Below, in pieces: positions 1 to 8,061 of a stretch of DNA of 40,218 nucleotides (positions within the stretch are counted from its first letter, which is position 1; each line of letters starts with the position of its first letter). The position numbers and the translations under genes are program-made. The notes under the pieces are model-generated. The model saw nothing but the letters and a program-made list of their open reading frames with translations. It made no database searches and was not told where the DNA came from. The stretch spans positions 1 to 40,218 of the forward strand of contig CALVNG010000014.1 of NCBI GenBank assembly GCA_944349545.1, in the 5' to 3' direction. The stretch comes from an uncultured Eubacteriales bacterium. GTDB lineage: Bacteria; Bacillota; Clostridia; Christensenellales; Aristaeellaceae.

Positions 1-2
1 CG

Positions 3-203
3 AAGCGGCTGGCGACGTGCGCCCATGACGGGCTGGCGCGGGCCATCCGCCCCGTGCACACGCAGATGGACGGCGACACCGTCTTCGCGCTGGGCACGGG
101 CCGCGTGGATGCGGACGTCAACCAGATCCAGCTCTGCGCGGCGGCGGCGGAGGTCATGGCGCGCGCCGTGGTCAACGCGGTCGTCATGGGGCGCGACGCA
201 TGA
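3..203 (+). CDS. P1 family (DmpA-like) peptidase, C-terminal fragment
   Basis: Only the last 66 codons are in the window; the gene is cut by the left edge. The readable part contains LATCAHDGLARAI, DGDTVFALGTG and a closing AAEVMARAVVNAV segment. This is the pattern at the C-terminus of P1/S58-family (DmpA-type) N-terminal-nucleophile aminopeptidases: an (A)HDGLARAI helix, a DGDT..FALATG strand and an Ala/Val-rich last helix. The catalytic Ser that starts the small subunit lies before this segment, or in its missing upstream part, and cannot be checked. The TGA overlaps the acpS ATG (ATGA), so the two genes are probably co-translated. The substrate is unknown; the family call rests on a short segment. 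Confidence 0.7.
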   Translation, partial: KRLATCAHDGLARAIRPVHTQMDGDTVFALGTGRVDADVNQIQLCAAAAEVMARAVVNAVVMGRDA

Positions 204-571
204 GGGGCCTTGGCGTGGATCTGTGCCAGGTCGGGCGCATCGAGCGCGCGCTGCAGGGAGGCGACGCCTTTTTGCAGCGCTTTTTTACAGCCGGCGAGCG
301 GGACTACCTCGCCTCGCGGGGGCAGATGCGCGCCCAGAGCGCGGCGGCGATGTTCGCGGCCAAGGAAGCGTTTCTCAAGGCCGTGGGCGCGGGCATCGGA
401 GGCGGCGTCGCGCTGGACGAAATCGAGGTGACCCATGCGCCCGGCGGCGCGCCCGCCTACCGGCTTATGGGGGCGGCGGCGGAGCGCATGCGGGCGCTGG
501 GCGCCCGGCAGGCGTTTTTGAGTCTGACGCATGAGGCGGGCATGGCCGCCGCCGTGTGCGTGATCGAATAG
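200..571 (+). CDS. acpS: holo-[acyl-carrier-protein] synthase AcpS
   Basis: This enzyme transfers 4'-phosphopantetheine from CoA to the conserved Ser of apo-ACP, activating the carrier protein for fatty-acid synthesis in the cytosol. The protein is 123 aa, the normal AcpS size. It opens with GVDLCQVGRIERA, which contains the metal-binding Asp7, and has the second signature FAAKEAFLKA at about residues 52-61, with Glu56 as the other Mg2+ ligand. The ending SLTHEAGMAAAVCVIE matches the family's closing SHE..YA.A.V strand. The ATG overlaps the preceding stop. The acpS-nnr pairing (17-nt gap) is common in Firmicutes. Nothing unusual was seen. Confidence 0.95.
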   Translation: MRGLGVDLCQVGRIERALQGGDAFLQRFFTAGERDYLASRGQMRAQSAAAMFAAKEAFLKAVGAGIGGGVALDEIEVTHAPGGAPAYRLMGAAAERMRALGARQAFLSLTHEAGMAAAVCVIE

Positions 572-587
572 CGAAGGGGGAGGGCGC

Positions 588-2465
588 ATGCTGCGCACCA
601 TCACACCGTCGGAGATGAAGCGGGTGGAAACCCGCGTGATGCGGGAGACGTCTCTCACGGGCGAGAGGCTGATGCAAAACGCCGCGGCGCATGTGGCGAG
701 GGCGGTCCGGCGGTGGGCCGCGGGCCGGGCCGGGCGGGTCGTGTGCCTGTGCGGCACGGGCAACAACGGGGGCGACGGGCTGGCGGCCATACGCATGCTG
801 CTGGAGGAGGACCCGGATTTTGCGGGCGAATGTTGGCTTCTGCCGGGCGAGCTGAGCGCGGACGCAAGGCGCGAGCTGGACCGCCTGCTGGCCGCGGCGG
901 GGGACGCCCCGCGCGTGAGCGTGCGCCGGGCGGAGGCGCCGCTTTCGCTGCCGGAGGCGGCCTGCGCGGTGGACGCGCTGTTTGGCACCGGGCTCTCGCG
1001 GCCGCTGGAGGGCCTGGCGCGGGAGATGTGTGACTCCCTTAACGCCCTGGCCGCCGCGGGCGTGCCCGTGGTGGCGGTGGACATCCCCTCGGGGCTGAGC
1101 GGCGAGACGGGACAGGTGATGGGCGCGGCGGTCCATGCCAGCGAGACCGTCACCTTCCACCGGCCCAAGCCGGGGCTGTATCTCGGGGCGGGGCCGGACT
1201 ACGCGGGGAAGATCACGGTGGCGGATATCGGGCTTTCCGCCCCGGAGGCAACGGCGCTGGACGACGCGGGCGGCATGCTCGTGCTGGAGAGGCGGGACCT
1301 GGGCCGCCTGCTGCCCCCGCGCCGCCGCACGGCGCACAAGGGAAGTTGCGGCCGCGTGGTGCTCTGGGCCGGGAGCCGGGGCATGGCCGGAGCCGCGGCC
1401 ATCGCCGCGACGGCTGCTCTGCGCGCCGGCGCTGGGCTGGTGACGGTGGCCTGCCCGGACGACGTGGTGGACGTGGTGCAGACGCTCTGCCCCTGCGCCA
1501 CCTGCGCGCCGCTTTCCACGACGGATGAGGAGGCCGCCTGGGCGGCGCTGTCGGCGGCGCTGGAGCGGGCCGACGCGCTGGGCATGGGCTGCGGACTCGG
1601 GCAGGGCACCTTGACCGGCGCGCTGCTGGAGCGGATGCTCAACGCCCTGCACGGCAGCGGCCTGCCCTGCGTCATCGACGCCGACGCGCTGAACCTTCTG
1701 GCCAAGAGGCCGGCCTGCCTCACCTCGCCGGCGCTTCGCGTATTGACCCCCCATCCGGGCGAGGCTGCGCGGCTGCTGGGCGTGCCTGCGCGGGAGATCG
1801 GCGCGGACGCGGCGGGGCGCATCGCGCACCGCTACGGCGCGGCCGTGGTGCTCAAGGGCGCGGCGAGCGTGCTGCACGCGGGCGGGGAGGAGGCCATCAG
1901 CCCCTTCGGCTCGCCCGCCATGGCCAAGGGCGGGAGCGGCGACGCGCTCACCGGCGTGATCGCGGCGCTGTTGGCCGGCCGCGCCGCGGGCCTGTACGGC
2001 ATGGGGGACCTGGCGCTTTTGCAGGCGGCGTGCGCGCTGCACGGGTTGGCGGGCGAGCGGGCCGGGGAGCGCTTCGGCCTTCGGGGCGCGCTGGCGACCG
2101 ACCTGTGCGCGTTCCTGGGCATGGACGATGCATGGGAGGAGGCGCGGGAGGACTCGCCGCTGGGGCGGACCGTCCATGTGACGGTGGAGCACGCCCGCGG
2201 CACGCGCGACGCGCAGGGCCGCGTGTACGAACTGCCCTGCGGCTATGTGGCCGAGTGCCTCGAAGCGGAAAACCGCTGGCAGGACGCCTGCCTGCTGGGG
2301 GTGAGCGGCTCGCCGGAGTGGTTCGAGGGCGAGGTGGCGGCGCGGGTGCGGCTGGCCGGGGGCGATATGTGGGTGGTCGCGCCAAAGGGAACGCGCCTGG
2401 CCCCGGACGAGGTCAGGCGCGCGACGGCGTTTTTGGGCCCGGCGGAGGGCGTTGAGGTGCGATGA
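588..2465 (+). CDS. nnr: bifunctional NAD(P)H-hydrate epimerase / ADP-dependent dehydratase with C-terminal pyrophosphatase-like domain
   Basis: This enzyme repairs hydrated NAD(P)H. The N-terminal YjeF_N domain (about residues 1-215, with CGTGNNGGDGL at 55-65 and AVDIPSGLSGE near 163) epimerises R- and S-NAD(P)HX. The C-terminal YjeF_C ribokinase-like domain (about 235-510, with TPHPGE at 387 and the catalytic KGGSGDALTG at 447-456) dehydrates S-NAD(P)HX using ADP. The protein is 625 aa, about 100 aa longer than usual. The extra part (about 526-617) starts GRTVHVTVEHARGT and includes YELPCGYV, WQDACLLGV and MWVVAPKGTRL. It reads like the small inorganic-pyrophosphatase-like proteins of Clostridia (pattern: G.TV.VTVDRP.GS, Y.VNYGYV, E.QDAYILGV, KWVVAP), but most acidic metal ligands are missing. 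The start ATG follows GGGGGAGGG. See findings for the fusion. Confidence 0.93.
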   Translation: MLRTITPSEMKRVETRVMRETSLTGERLMQNAAAHVARAVRRWAAGRAGRVVCLCGTGNNGGDGLAAIRMLLEEDPDFAGECWLLPGELSADARRELDRLLAAAGDAPRVSVRRAEAPLSLPEAACAVDALFGTGLSRPLEGLAREMCDSLNALAAAGVPVVAVDIPSGLSGETGQVMGAAVHASETVTFHRPKPGLYLGAGPDYAGKITVADIGLSAPEATALDDAGGMLVLERRDLGRLLPPRRRTAHKGSCGRVVLWAGSRGMAGAAAIAATAALRAGAGLVTVACPDDVVDVVQTLCPCATCAPLSTTDEEAAWAALSAALERADALGMGCGLGQGTLTGALLERMLNALHGSGLPCVIDADALNLLAKRPACLTSPALRVLTPHPGEAARLLGVPAREIGADAAGRIAHRYGAAVVLKGAASVLHAGGEEAISPFGSPAMAKGGSGDALTGVIAALLAGRAAGLYGMGDLALLQAACALHGLAGERAGERFGLRGALATDLCAFLGMDDAWEEAREDSPLGRTVHVTVEHARGTRDAQGRVYELPCGYVAECLEAENRWQDACLLGVSGSPEWFEGEVAARVRLAGGDMWVVAPKGTRLAPDEVRRATAFLGPAEGVEVR

Positions 2466-2471
2466 CTTTCA

Positions 2472-3350
2472 TCAGGCGCGGGGGCGCTGGGACAGCGCCA
2501 GCCCCACCAGCGTCAGCGCCGCGCCCAGCAGCGCCATGGGCAGCACGGGGTCGCCCAAAAGCAGCCAGGACGCCACGATCGTCACCACGGGGGAGAGGTA
2601 GATGTAGACGCTGGTGCGCACCGCGCCCAGCCGGCTGACCGCCACGTTCCAGGTCACGAAGCACAGGGCGCTGGCGCACAGGCCCAGGTAGAGCAGGTTC
2701 AGGAGATTGACGGGTTTGAGCAGCGCCTGAACGTCAAAGCGAACCGCCGTGAAGGGCAATGCGGGGAGCAGGAACAACAGGCCGTAGAGGAAGATGCGGC
2801 GCGTGACCAAAAGCGTGTCGTAGCCGCAGGTTTCGATCTTTTTGAGGAATACGCTGTATCCGCCCCAGCACACGGCGGCCAGCAGGCACAGAAGGTCGCC
2901 CAGGGGGTTGAGGTTGAGCGCCTGCCCGCTGAAGGACAGCAGCGCGATGCCGACAATGGCCACCGCAAAGCCCGCGTAGAAGCTGCGGCCCATCGGCGCG
3001 CCGCCCAGAAACAGCCTGACCGCGATGGCCACGAAGAACGGCGCGGTGGAGATGATCACGCTGCAGTTGGCCGAATAGGTGAAGGTCAGCGCGTAGTTTT
3101 CCAATAGAAAATACAGGGATACGCCCGTCAGCCCCGCCCCGGCGAAGAGCCATTCGTGGCGGCGGCTTTTCAGTCGCAGCCGCCGGGGGCGCGCCACGGT
3201 CAGCGCCGCGATGCCCAGAAGCATACGGATGATGAGGATTTCCAGCGGCGCAAAATCGCGCAGCAGCACCGATGTGGACAGAAACGTGGTGCCCCACACC
3301 ACGATGGTAAACAGCGCCAGCAGATGGCCCCGGCGTTCCCCGGCGGACAT
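2472..3350 (-). CDS. EamA/DMT-family transporter
   Basis: Predicted 292-aa inner-membrane permease of the drug/metabolite transporter superfamily, with two EamA repeats and about ten hydrophobic helices. The first repeat begins LLALFTIVVWGTTFLSTSVL; the second begins LLCLLAAVCWGGYSVFLKKI. Each shows the W-G start typical of EamA halves, and Pro is conserved in SPVVTIVASWLLLGD. The substrate cannot be deduced. The open frame extends far upstream, but the ATG at 3350 is preceded by AAGGAGG at 7-nt spacing, and the translation before it is not transporter-like. The gene converges on nnr with only 6 nt between the stop codons and is divergent from the purine operon. Confidence 0.88.
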   Translation of the reverse strand: MSAGERRGHLLALFTIVVWGTTFLSTSVLLRDFAPLEILIIRMLLGIAALTVARPRRLRLKSRRHEWLFAGAGLTGVSLYFLLENYALTFTYSANCSVIISTAPFFVAIAVRLFLGGAPMGRSFYAGFAVAIVGIALLSFSGQALNLNPLGDLLCLLAAVCWGGYSVFLKKIETCGYDTLLVTRRIFLYGLLFLLPALPFTAVRFDVQALLKPVNLLNLLYLGLCASALCFVTWNVAVSRLGAVRTSVYIYLSPVVTIVASWLLLGDPVLPMALLGAALTLVGLALSQRPRA

Positions 3351-3411
3351 AGTATGGCCTCCTTGCCTGAGGCGCGCGCATGCGCGGCCTTCTTTGGAAT
3401 GGAACGGGACC

Positions 3412-3440
3412 ATGATACCACGCGCCCGGCGGCGGAGCAA
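3412..3440 (-). promoter_or_regulatory. candidate promoter for the EamA transporter
   Basis: On the minus strand TTGCTC (3440-3435) and TATCAT (3417-3412) are separated by 17 nt, about 60 nt upstream of the transporter ATG. The spacing is ideal and four of six bases match in the -35 and five of six in the -10. Confidence 0.5.
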
Positions 3441-3479
3441 GTGGCCAAATAATCTAACGTTTTTTGCTGTTAAAATAAA

Positions 3480-3544
3480 AACGTTCGGAAATGCTGTTGA
3501 CAATACGCTCGATTTCGGATAAAATAGCCGCATCGTTCGGAAAG
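3480..3544 (+). promoter_or_regulatory. candidate PurR-type operator elements around the pur promoter
   Basis: The decamer CGTTCGGAAA occurs at 3482-3491 and again at 3534-3543, in the same orientation; a third TTCGGA lies at 3514-3519. The first copy with its flanks (3480-3492) matches the reverse complement of the Bacillus PurBox, AWWWCCGAACWWT, at 12 of 13 positions, and the second matches at 11 of 13. The copies sit just upstream of the -35 and just downstream of the -10, where a bound repressor would block RNA polymerase. Bacillus PurBoxes are usually an inverted pair, whereas these are direct repeats, so the regulator is inferred. Confidence 0.55.
3497..3525 (+). promoter_or_regulatory. 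purine operon promoter
   Basis: Perfect -35 TTGACA (3497-3502), a 17-nt spacer and -10 TAAAAT (3520-3525). Transcription would start near 3532, about 195 nt upstream of the purE start. This is the only strong promoter seen before the nine-gene run, so it probably drives the whole operon. Confidence 0.8.
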
Positions 3545-3561
3545 GAGGGACCCTCGCCGCC

Positions 3562-3639
3562 ATGCGTCCGCTGCGCTGTACCGCCGCCTGTGACCGGCTC
3601 TGCGGTTCCTCCCGGAAAAACGCCATCCTTATGCCCTGA
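3562..3639 (+). CDS. possible 25-aa leader peptide of the pur operon
   Basis: A short ORF with AGGAGG at 3543-3548 upstream (13-nt spacing, longer than ideal). The peptide begins MRPLRCTAACDRLC and is rich in Arg and Cys. Its TGA (3637-3639) ends 2 nt before a GC-rich hairpin followed by a T-rich tract, the geometry of translation-coupled attenuation. It does not contain a run of one amino acid, which argues against classic amino-acid attenuation. It may be a chance ORF. The rest of 3545-3726 has no other recognisable gene. Confidence 0.3.
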   Translation: MRPLRCTAACDRLCGSSRKNAILMP

Positions 3640-3641
3640 AC

Positions 3642-3684
3642 GCAGCCCCGCACGCTTACCGCGTGGGGAGGCTGCTTCTTTCTT
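3642..3684 (+). terminator. terminator-like hairpin (possible attenuator) in the pur leader
   Basis: GCAGCC (3642-3647) pairs with GGCTGC (3670-3675). An inner CACGC/GCGTG stem closes a TTACC-containing loop, and the hairpin is followed by TTCTTTCTT. CCTCCC at 3608-3613 could instead pair with GGGAGG at 3666-3671, offering a competing antiterminator-like fold. It lies 40 nt upstream of purE, between promoter and first gene, so it would reduce read-through into the operon. Confidence 0.5.
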
Positions 3685-3726
3685 GCATGGGAATGGAGCA
3701 TTTGTCGAAAAGGGAGGCTGGTTCTT

Positions 3727-4209
3727 TTGAAAAAAGTGGCGGTCATCATGGGATCGGACAGCGACCTTCCCGTTCTGGAAAGCTGCTTTCAAACCCTTAA
3801 GAAGCTGAACATTCCCTATGAGGCGCACGTGTATTCCGCCCACCGCACCCCGGACGCGGCGGGCGCCTTCGCCGCCTCGGCCCGCGAAAAGGGCTTCGGC
3901 GTGATCATCGCGGCGGCGGGCAAGGCGGCGCACCTGGCGGGCGCGCTGGCGGCGCGCACGGTGCTGCCGGTGATCGGAATCCCCGTGAAGGCCAGCGCGC
4001 TGGACGGGCTGGACGCGCTGCTCTCCACCGTGCAGATGCCCGGCGGCATTCCCGTGGCGACGGTCGCCATCAACGGCTCGGAAAACGCGGCGCTTTTGGC
4101 CGCGCAGATGCTGGCGCTGAGCGACGAGGCCCTTGCCGGAACCCTCGAGGCGATGCGCCGGGACATGGAAGCGGCGGTCCTTGCCAAGGACGCGGCTCTG
4201 AGCGTTTGA
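3727..4209 (+). CDS. purE: N5-carboxyaminoimidazole ribonucleotide mutase PurE
   Basis: Rearranges N5-CAIR to CAIR in de novo purine synthesis. The protein is 160 aa, normal for PurE. It has the phosphate-binding MGSDSDLP (8-15), the catalytic SAHRTPD (37-43) and [15 protein letters not shown], where most PurE proteins have AGGAAHLPGM. The HRTP motif and overall pattern are those of class I PurE, which normally works with PurK; no purK is in this window. The start is TTG at 3727, supported by GGGAGG at 3712-3717 (9-nt spacing); no in-frame ATG fits. A weak start codon plus an upstream hairpin suggests damped expression of the first gene. First gene of the operon. Confidence 0.94.
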   Translation: MKKVAVIMGSDSDLPVLESCFQTLKKLNIPYEAHVYSAHRTPDAAGAFAASAREKGFGVIIAAAGKAAHLAGALAARTVLPVIGIPVKASALDGLDALLSTVQMPGGIPVATVAINGSENAALLAAQMLALSDEALAGTLEAMRRDMEAAVLAKDAALSV

Positions 4210-4248
4210 CACAATCCGATTGTTTGATTTTTGAAGGAGGCAATTCCC

Positions 4249-4959
4249 ATGAAAAAGATGGAGCAGATGTACGAAGGCAAGGCCAAGAAGGTATTTGCGA
4301 CCGACGATCCCACTCTCGTGCTGGTGGACTACAAGGACGACGCCACCGCCTTCAACGGCCTCAAGAAGGGCACCATCGCCGGCAAGGGCGCCATCAACAA
4401 CCGCGTGACCAACCATCTGATGAAGCTTCTGGAAAAGGAAGGCGTGCCCACGCATTTTGTGGAGGAGCTGTCCGACCGCGAAACGCTGGTCAGGCGCGTG
4501 AGCATCGTGCCGCTGGAAGTGATCGTGCGCAACATCGCCGCCGGGAGCCTGTCCAAGCGCCTGGGCCTGCCCGAGGGCACGAAGCTTGCCAAGACCGTGC
4601 TGGAGTTCTGCTACAAGGACGACGAGCTGGGCGACCCCATGGTCAACCGCTACCACATCGCCGCCATGGGCTGGGCCACGGAGGAGGAAATGGACCTCAT
4701 CTGCCGCTACAGCCTCAAGGTCAACGACGTGCTGACCGCCTATCTCAAGGACCTGAACATCGAGCTGATCGACTTCAAGCTCGAGTTCGGCAAGACGGCC
4801 GACGGCACCATTGTGCTGGCCGACGAGATCAGCCCCGACACCTGCCGCTTCTGGGACAGCGTGACCCATGAGAAGCTGGACAAGGACCGCTTCCGCCGCG
4901 ACCTGGGCGGCGTGGAGGACGCTTACCACGAAATCATGAAGCGCCTGATGGGAGAATGA
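4249..4959 (+). CDS. purC: SAICAR synthase PurC
   Basis: Condenses CAIR with aspartate, using ATP, to give SAICAR. The protein is 236 aa, as usual for bacterial PurC. It starts [18 protein letters not shown] (ATP-binding loop) after a short Lys leader and contains the family signatures [15 protein letters not shown] and [15 protein letters not shown]. The chosen ATG at 4249 follows AAGGAGG (4234-4240) with 8-nt spacing; a TTG at 4231 would place the Shine-Dalgarno inside the gene. The next enzyme in the pathway, PurB, is not encoded in the operon. The stop overlaps the purF start (ATGA). Confidence 0.96.
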   Translation: MKKMEQMYEGKAKKVFATDDPTLVLVDYKDDATAFNGLKKGTIAGKGAINNRVTNHLMKLLEKEGVPTHFVEELSDRETLVRRVSIVPLEVIVRNIAAGSLSKRLGLPEGTKLAKTVLEFCYKDDELGDPMVNRYHIAAMGWATEEEMDLICRYSLKVNDVLTAYLKDLNIELIDFKLEFGKTADGTIVLADEISPDTCRFWDSVTHEKLDKDRFRRDLGGVEDAYHEIMKRLMGE

Positions 4960-6422
4960 GCATGCACGCGTTTGACAAGCTGCACGAGGAGTGCGGCGTA
5001 TTCGGCATCTACCTCAGGGACGGAAAAACCGGCGTGGTGCCCGCCGCCTACCACGCCCTCTACGCCCTGCAGCACCGCGGGCAGGAGAGCTGCGGCATCG
5101 CCGTCAACAACGACGGCGTGATCGACTGCTACAAGGACGTGGGCCTGGTCAACGAGGTCTTTACCCGCGACGTGCTGGAAAAGCTGCACGAGGGCAGCAT
5201 GGCCGTGGGCCACTGCCGCTACGGCACCACCGGCACCCAGAGCCGCGGAAACGCCCAGCCCATGCTCGTCAACCACCTCAAGGGCGGGCTGGCCCTGTGC
5301 CACAACGGCAACCTCGTCAACGCCCGCGAGCTGCGCGAGGAGCTGGAGCTGGGCGGCGCGATCTTCCACACCACCAGCGATACCGAGGTCATCGCCTACA
5401 TCGTCACGCAGGAGCGGCTGAAATGCGACAGCATCGAGCAGGCCGTGCTGCGCGCCATGGAGCGCATCGAGGGCGCGTATTCGCTGGTCATCATGAGCCC
5501 GCAGAAGCTCATCGCCGCGCGCGATCCCCACGGCTTCCGCCCCCTGTGCATGGGCGATCTGGACGGGGACGTGGTCTTTGCCAGCGAAAGCTGCGCCCTG
5601 GACGCGGTGGGCGCGACCTTCGTGCGCGACGTCGAGCCGGGCGAAACCGTGGTCGTCTCCGCCGAGGGCGTCAGGAGCCTCAGGTGCGGACGCAAATGCG
5701 ACAGCTCGCTTTGCGTGTTTGAGTTCATCTACTTCGCCCGCCCCGACAGCGTGGTGGACGGCAGCAGCGTGCACGTGGCGCGCCTGCGCGCGGGCGCGTT
5801 TCTGGCGCTGGACCATCCCGTGCAGGCCGACGTGGTCATCGGCGTGCCCGACAGCGGCATCGACGCCGCCATCGGCTACGCCCGCCAGAGCGGCATCCCC
5901 TACGGCATCGGCTTCATCAAGAACAAGTACATCGGCCGCACCTTCATCCAGCCCACCCAGAAGCAGCGGCAAAACAGCGTGCGCATCAAGCTCAACGCCG
6001 TCAGATCCACCGTGGAGGGCAAGCGCGTGGTGCTCATCGACGATTCCATCGTGCGCGGCACCACCTCGGCCCATATCGTCAGCCTCCTGCGCGAGGCCGG
6101 GGCCACAGAGGTGCACATGCGCCTGACCGCGCCGCCCTTCCGCTTTCCGTGCTACTTTGGCACCGACATCGACTCCACCGACAACCTCATCGCCGCGCAC
6201 CACAGCGTGGAGGAGATCGCCAAGATCATCGGCGTGGACAGCCTGGGCTTCCTCGGCGTCGAACACCTGCCCAAGCTGGCCGACCATTCCACCTGCGGCT
6301 TCTGCGAGGGCTGCTTCACCGGAAACTATCCCGTGGACCCGCCCCGCGACACCGCCAAGCTCAAGTTTGAGCGCAGCCTGACCGAACGCAGGAGCCAACA
6401 GACGGAGGAAGGAAGCCTATGA
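4956..6422 (+). CDS. purF: amidophosphoribosyltransferase PurF
   Basis: Catalyses the committed step of purine synthesis, PRPP plus glutamine to 5-phosphoribosylamine. The protein is 488 aa. A short propeptide ends at HEE, and Cys13 (ECGVFGIY) is the N-terminal nucleophile exposed by self-cleavage. The PRPP loop [14 protein letters not shown] is intact. The C-terminal [13 protein letters not shown] and an internal Cys pattern indicate the [4Fe-4S]-containing, Bacillus-like class, which is oxygen-sensitive and feedback-inhibited by nucleotides. ATG at 4956 gives an ATGA overlap with purC; ATG at 4962 is an equally plausible start, two codons later. Confidence 0.96.
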   Translation: MSMHAFDKLHEECGVFGIYLRDGKTGVVPAAYHALYALQHRGQESCGIAVNNDGVIDCYKDVGLVNEVFTRDVLEKLHEGSMAVGHCRYGTTGTQSRGNAQPMLVNHLKGGLALCHNGNLVNARELREELELGGAIFHTTSDTEVIAYIVTQERLKCDSIEQAVLRAMERIEGAYSLVIMSPQKLIAARDPHGFRPLCMGDLDGDVVFASESCALDAVGATFVRDVEPGETVVVSAEGVRSLRCGRKCDSSLCVFEFIYFARPDSVVDGSSVHVARLRAGAFLALDHPVQADVVIGVPDSGIDAAIGYARQSGIPYGIGFIKNKYIGRTFIQPTQKQRQNSVRIKLNAVRSTVEGKRVVLIDDSIVRGTTSAHIVSLLREAGATEVHMRLTAPPFRFPCYFGTDIDSTDNLIAAHHSVEEIAKIIGVDSLGFLGVEHLPKLADHSTCGFCEGCFTGNYPVDPPRDTAKLKFERSLTERRSQQTEEGSL

Positions 6423-7459
6423 AGAGCGAGAGCGCAAGCTACAAGGCCGCCGGCGTGGACATCACCGCCGGCTACCGCGCCGTGGAGCTGATGAAAAAAC
6501 ACGTGGCCCGCACGATGATCCCCGGCGTGCTGGAGGGCATCGGCGGCTTCGGCGGCCTGTTTGAGCTGGACATGACGGGCATCCAGCGCCCGGTGCTGGT
6601 CAGCGGCACCGACGGCGTGGGCACCAAGCTCAAGCTGGCCTTCCTCATGGACAAGCACGACACCGTGGGCATCGACTGCGTGGCCATGTGCGTCAACGAC
6701 ATCGTGTGCTGCGGCGCAAAGCCCCAGTTCTTTCTGGATTACGTGGCCGTGGGCAAAAACGTGCCCGAGCGCGTGGCGCAGATCGTGGGCGGCGTGGCCG
6801 AGGGCTGCGTTGAGGCGGGCTGCGCGCTGGTGGGCGGCGAAACCGCCGAGATGCCCGGCTTCTACCCGGAGGACGAATATGATCTGGCGGGTTTCAGCGT
6901 GGGCGTGGTGGACAAGAGCAGGATCCTTGACAAGAACACCATGCAGGAGGGCGACGTGCTCATCGCTCTGCCCTCCAGCGGCGTACATTCCAACGGCTTT
7001 TCGCTGGTGCGCAAGGTCTTTGAGGTGGAGAAGGGCGGCCTGGACCGCCGCTACGCAGACCTTTCCCGGACGCTGGGCGAAACGCTGCTCACCCCCACCC
7101 GCATCTATGTGAAACCCGTGCTGGCGCTGCTCAAGGCCGGGGTGCGCATCCGCTCCGTCAGCCACATCACCGGCGGCGGCTTTTACGAGAACATCCCGCG
7201 CTCGCTGGCACAGGGCATGACGGCCCGCATCGAGCGCAGCGCCGTCAGGGTGCCGCCCATCTTTGACATCATCGCCCGCGAGGGCGGCATCCCCGAGCGC
7301 GACATGTTCAACACCTTCAACATGGGCGTGGGCATGTGCCTGACGGTGGCGGCGGAGGACGTCGACCTGGCGCTGGACAGCCTGGCGGACGCGGGCGAGG
7401 ACGGCGCGTACCCGCTGGGCGAGATCGTGCGCGGCGAAGGCGGGATCGAGCTATGCTGA
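6419..7459 (+). CDS. purM: AIR synthetase PurM
   Basis: ATP-dependent cyclisation of FGAM to aminoimidazole ribonucleotide. The protein is 346 aa, typical for the family. Signatures visible in order are SYKAAGVDITAGYRAV, the VSGTDGVGTKLKLA nucleotide-binding region, NDIVCCGAKPQFFLDY, GGETAEMPGFY and SHITGGGFYENIPR. The start overlaps the purF stop by four bases and follows GAGGAAGG; the end overlaps purN by seven bases. The family fold is related to domains within PurL, whose gene closes this operon. Confidence 0.96.
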   Translation: MKSESASYKAAGVDITAGYRAVELMKKHVARTMIPGVLEGIGGFGGLFELDMTGIQRPVLVSGTDGVGTKLKLAFLMDKHDTVGIDCVAMCVNDIVCCGAKPQFFLDYVAVGKNVPERVAQIVGGVAEGCVEAGCALVGGETAEMPGFYPEDEYDLAGFSVGVVDKSRILDKNTMQEGDVLIALPSSGVHSNGFSLVRKVFEVEKGGLDRRYADLSRTLGETLLTPTRIYVKPVLALLKAGVRIRSVSHITGGGFYENIPRSLAQGMTARIERSAVRVPPIFDIIAREGGIPERDMFNTFNMGVGMCLTVAAEDVDLALDSLADAGEDGAYPLGEIVRGEGGIELC

Positions 7460-8061
7460 GCATCGCGGTGCTGGTGAGCGGCGGCGGGACCAATTTGCAG
7501 GCGCTTCTGGACGCGCAGGCGGCGGGAACGCTGAGGAGCGGCCGCATCACCCTGGTGGTGAGCAGCAAGGAGGGCGCCTACGCCCTGACCCGCGCGCAGA
7601 ACGCGGGCGTGGAAACCGCGGTGCTCGCGCGCGAAAGCGGCGAGACGCCAGCCGCCTACGGCGAGCGGCTGATTTCTCTCCTGCGCGCTCACGGCATCGG
7701 CATGGTGGTGCTGGCGGGCTTCATGCTCATCCTGGACGCCTGCGTCATCCGCGCCTACGAGGGCCGCATCCTGAACGTGCACCCAAGCCTCATCCCCGCC
7801 TTCTGCGGCGAGGGCTATTACGGGCTGCGCGTGCACAGGGCGGCGCTCTCTCGCGGGGTGAAGGTAACCGGCGCGACCGTGCACATCGTCAACGAGATTC
7901 CCGACGGCGGGCCGATTCTGGCGCAGAAGGCCGTGGAGGTGCTCCCCGGCGACACGCCCGAAACGCTGCAGCGCCGCGTGATGGAGCAGGCCGAATGGCT
8001 GCTGTTGCCCCAGGAGACCGAAAAGCTGGCAAAACGCCTGGAAGGGAGCGAAAACGAATGA
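7453..8061 (+). CDS. purN: glycinamide ribonucleotide formyltransferase PurN
   Basis: Transfers a formyl group from 10-formyl-THF to GAR. The protein is 202 aa. It begins IAVLVSGGGTNLQALLDA, has NVHPSLIPAF containing the catalytic Asn-His, and has the final catalytic Asp in NEIPDGGPIL. The ATG at 7453 lies inside the last codons of purM (ATGCTGA), so translation is probably coupled. An in-frame upstream start would lie deep inside purM and is not supported. The stop overlaps the next ATG. Confidence 0.95.
   Translation: MLSIAVLVSGGGTNLQALLDAQAAGTLRSGRITLVVSSKEGAYALTRAQNAGVETAVLARESGETPAAYGERLISLLRAHGIGMVVLAGFMLILDACVIRAYEGRILNVHPSLIPAFCGEGYYGLRVHRAALSRGVKVTGATVHIVNEIPDGGPILAQKAVEVLPGDTPETLQRRVMEQAEWLLLPQETEKLAKRLEGSENE

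Noticed and set aside
465..2192. 575-aa open frame antisense to nnr
   Set aside because: GC-rich DNA with few stops yields long antisense frames; the translation is low-complexity Arg/Pro/Ala and matches no family, while the plus strand encodes a complete enzyme.
3545..3726. Purine, ZTP or PRPP/ppGpp riboswitch in the purE leader
   Set aside because: A CCGCCTG stretch recalls the ZTP 3' core, but the rest of the conserved bases are missing, and no G-box core or ykkC-type conserved segments are present.
2472..3749. 425-aa version of the EamA transporter with a 133-residue N-terminal extension
   Set aside because: The extension crosses the divergent pur promoter and the transporter's own candidate promoter; an ideal Shine-Dalgarno sits before the ATG at 3350.
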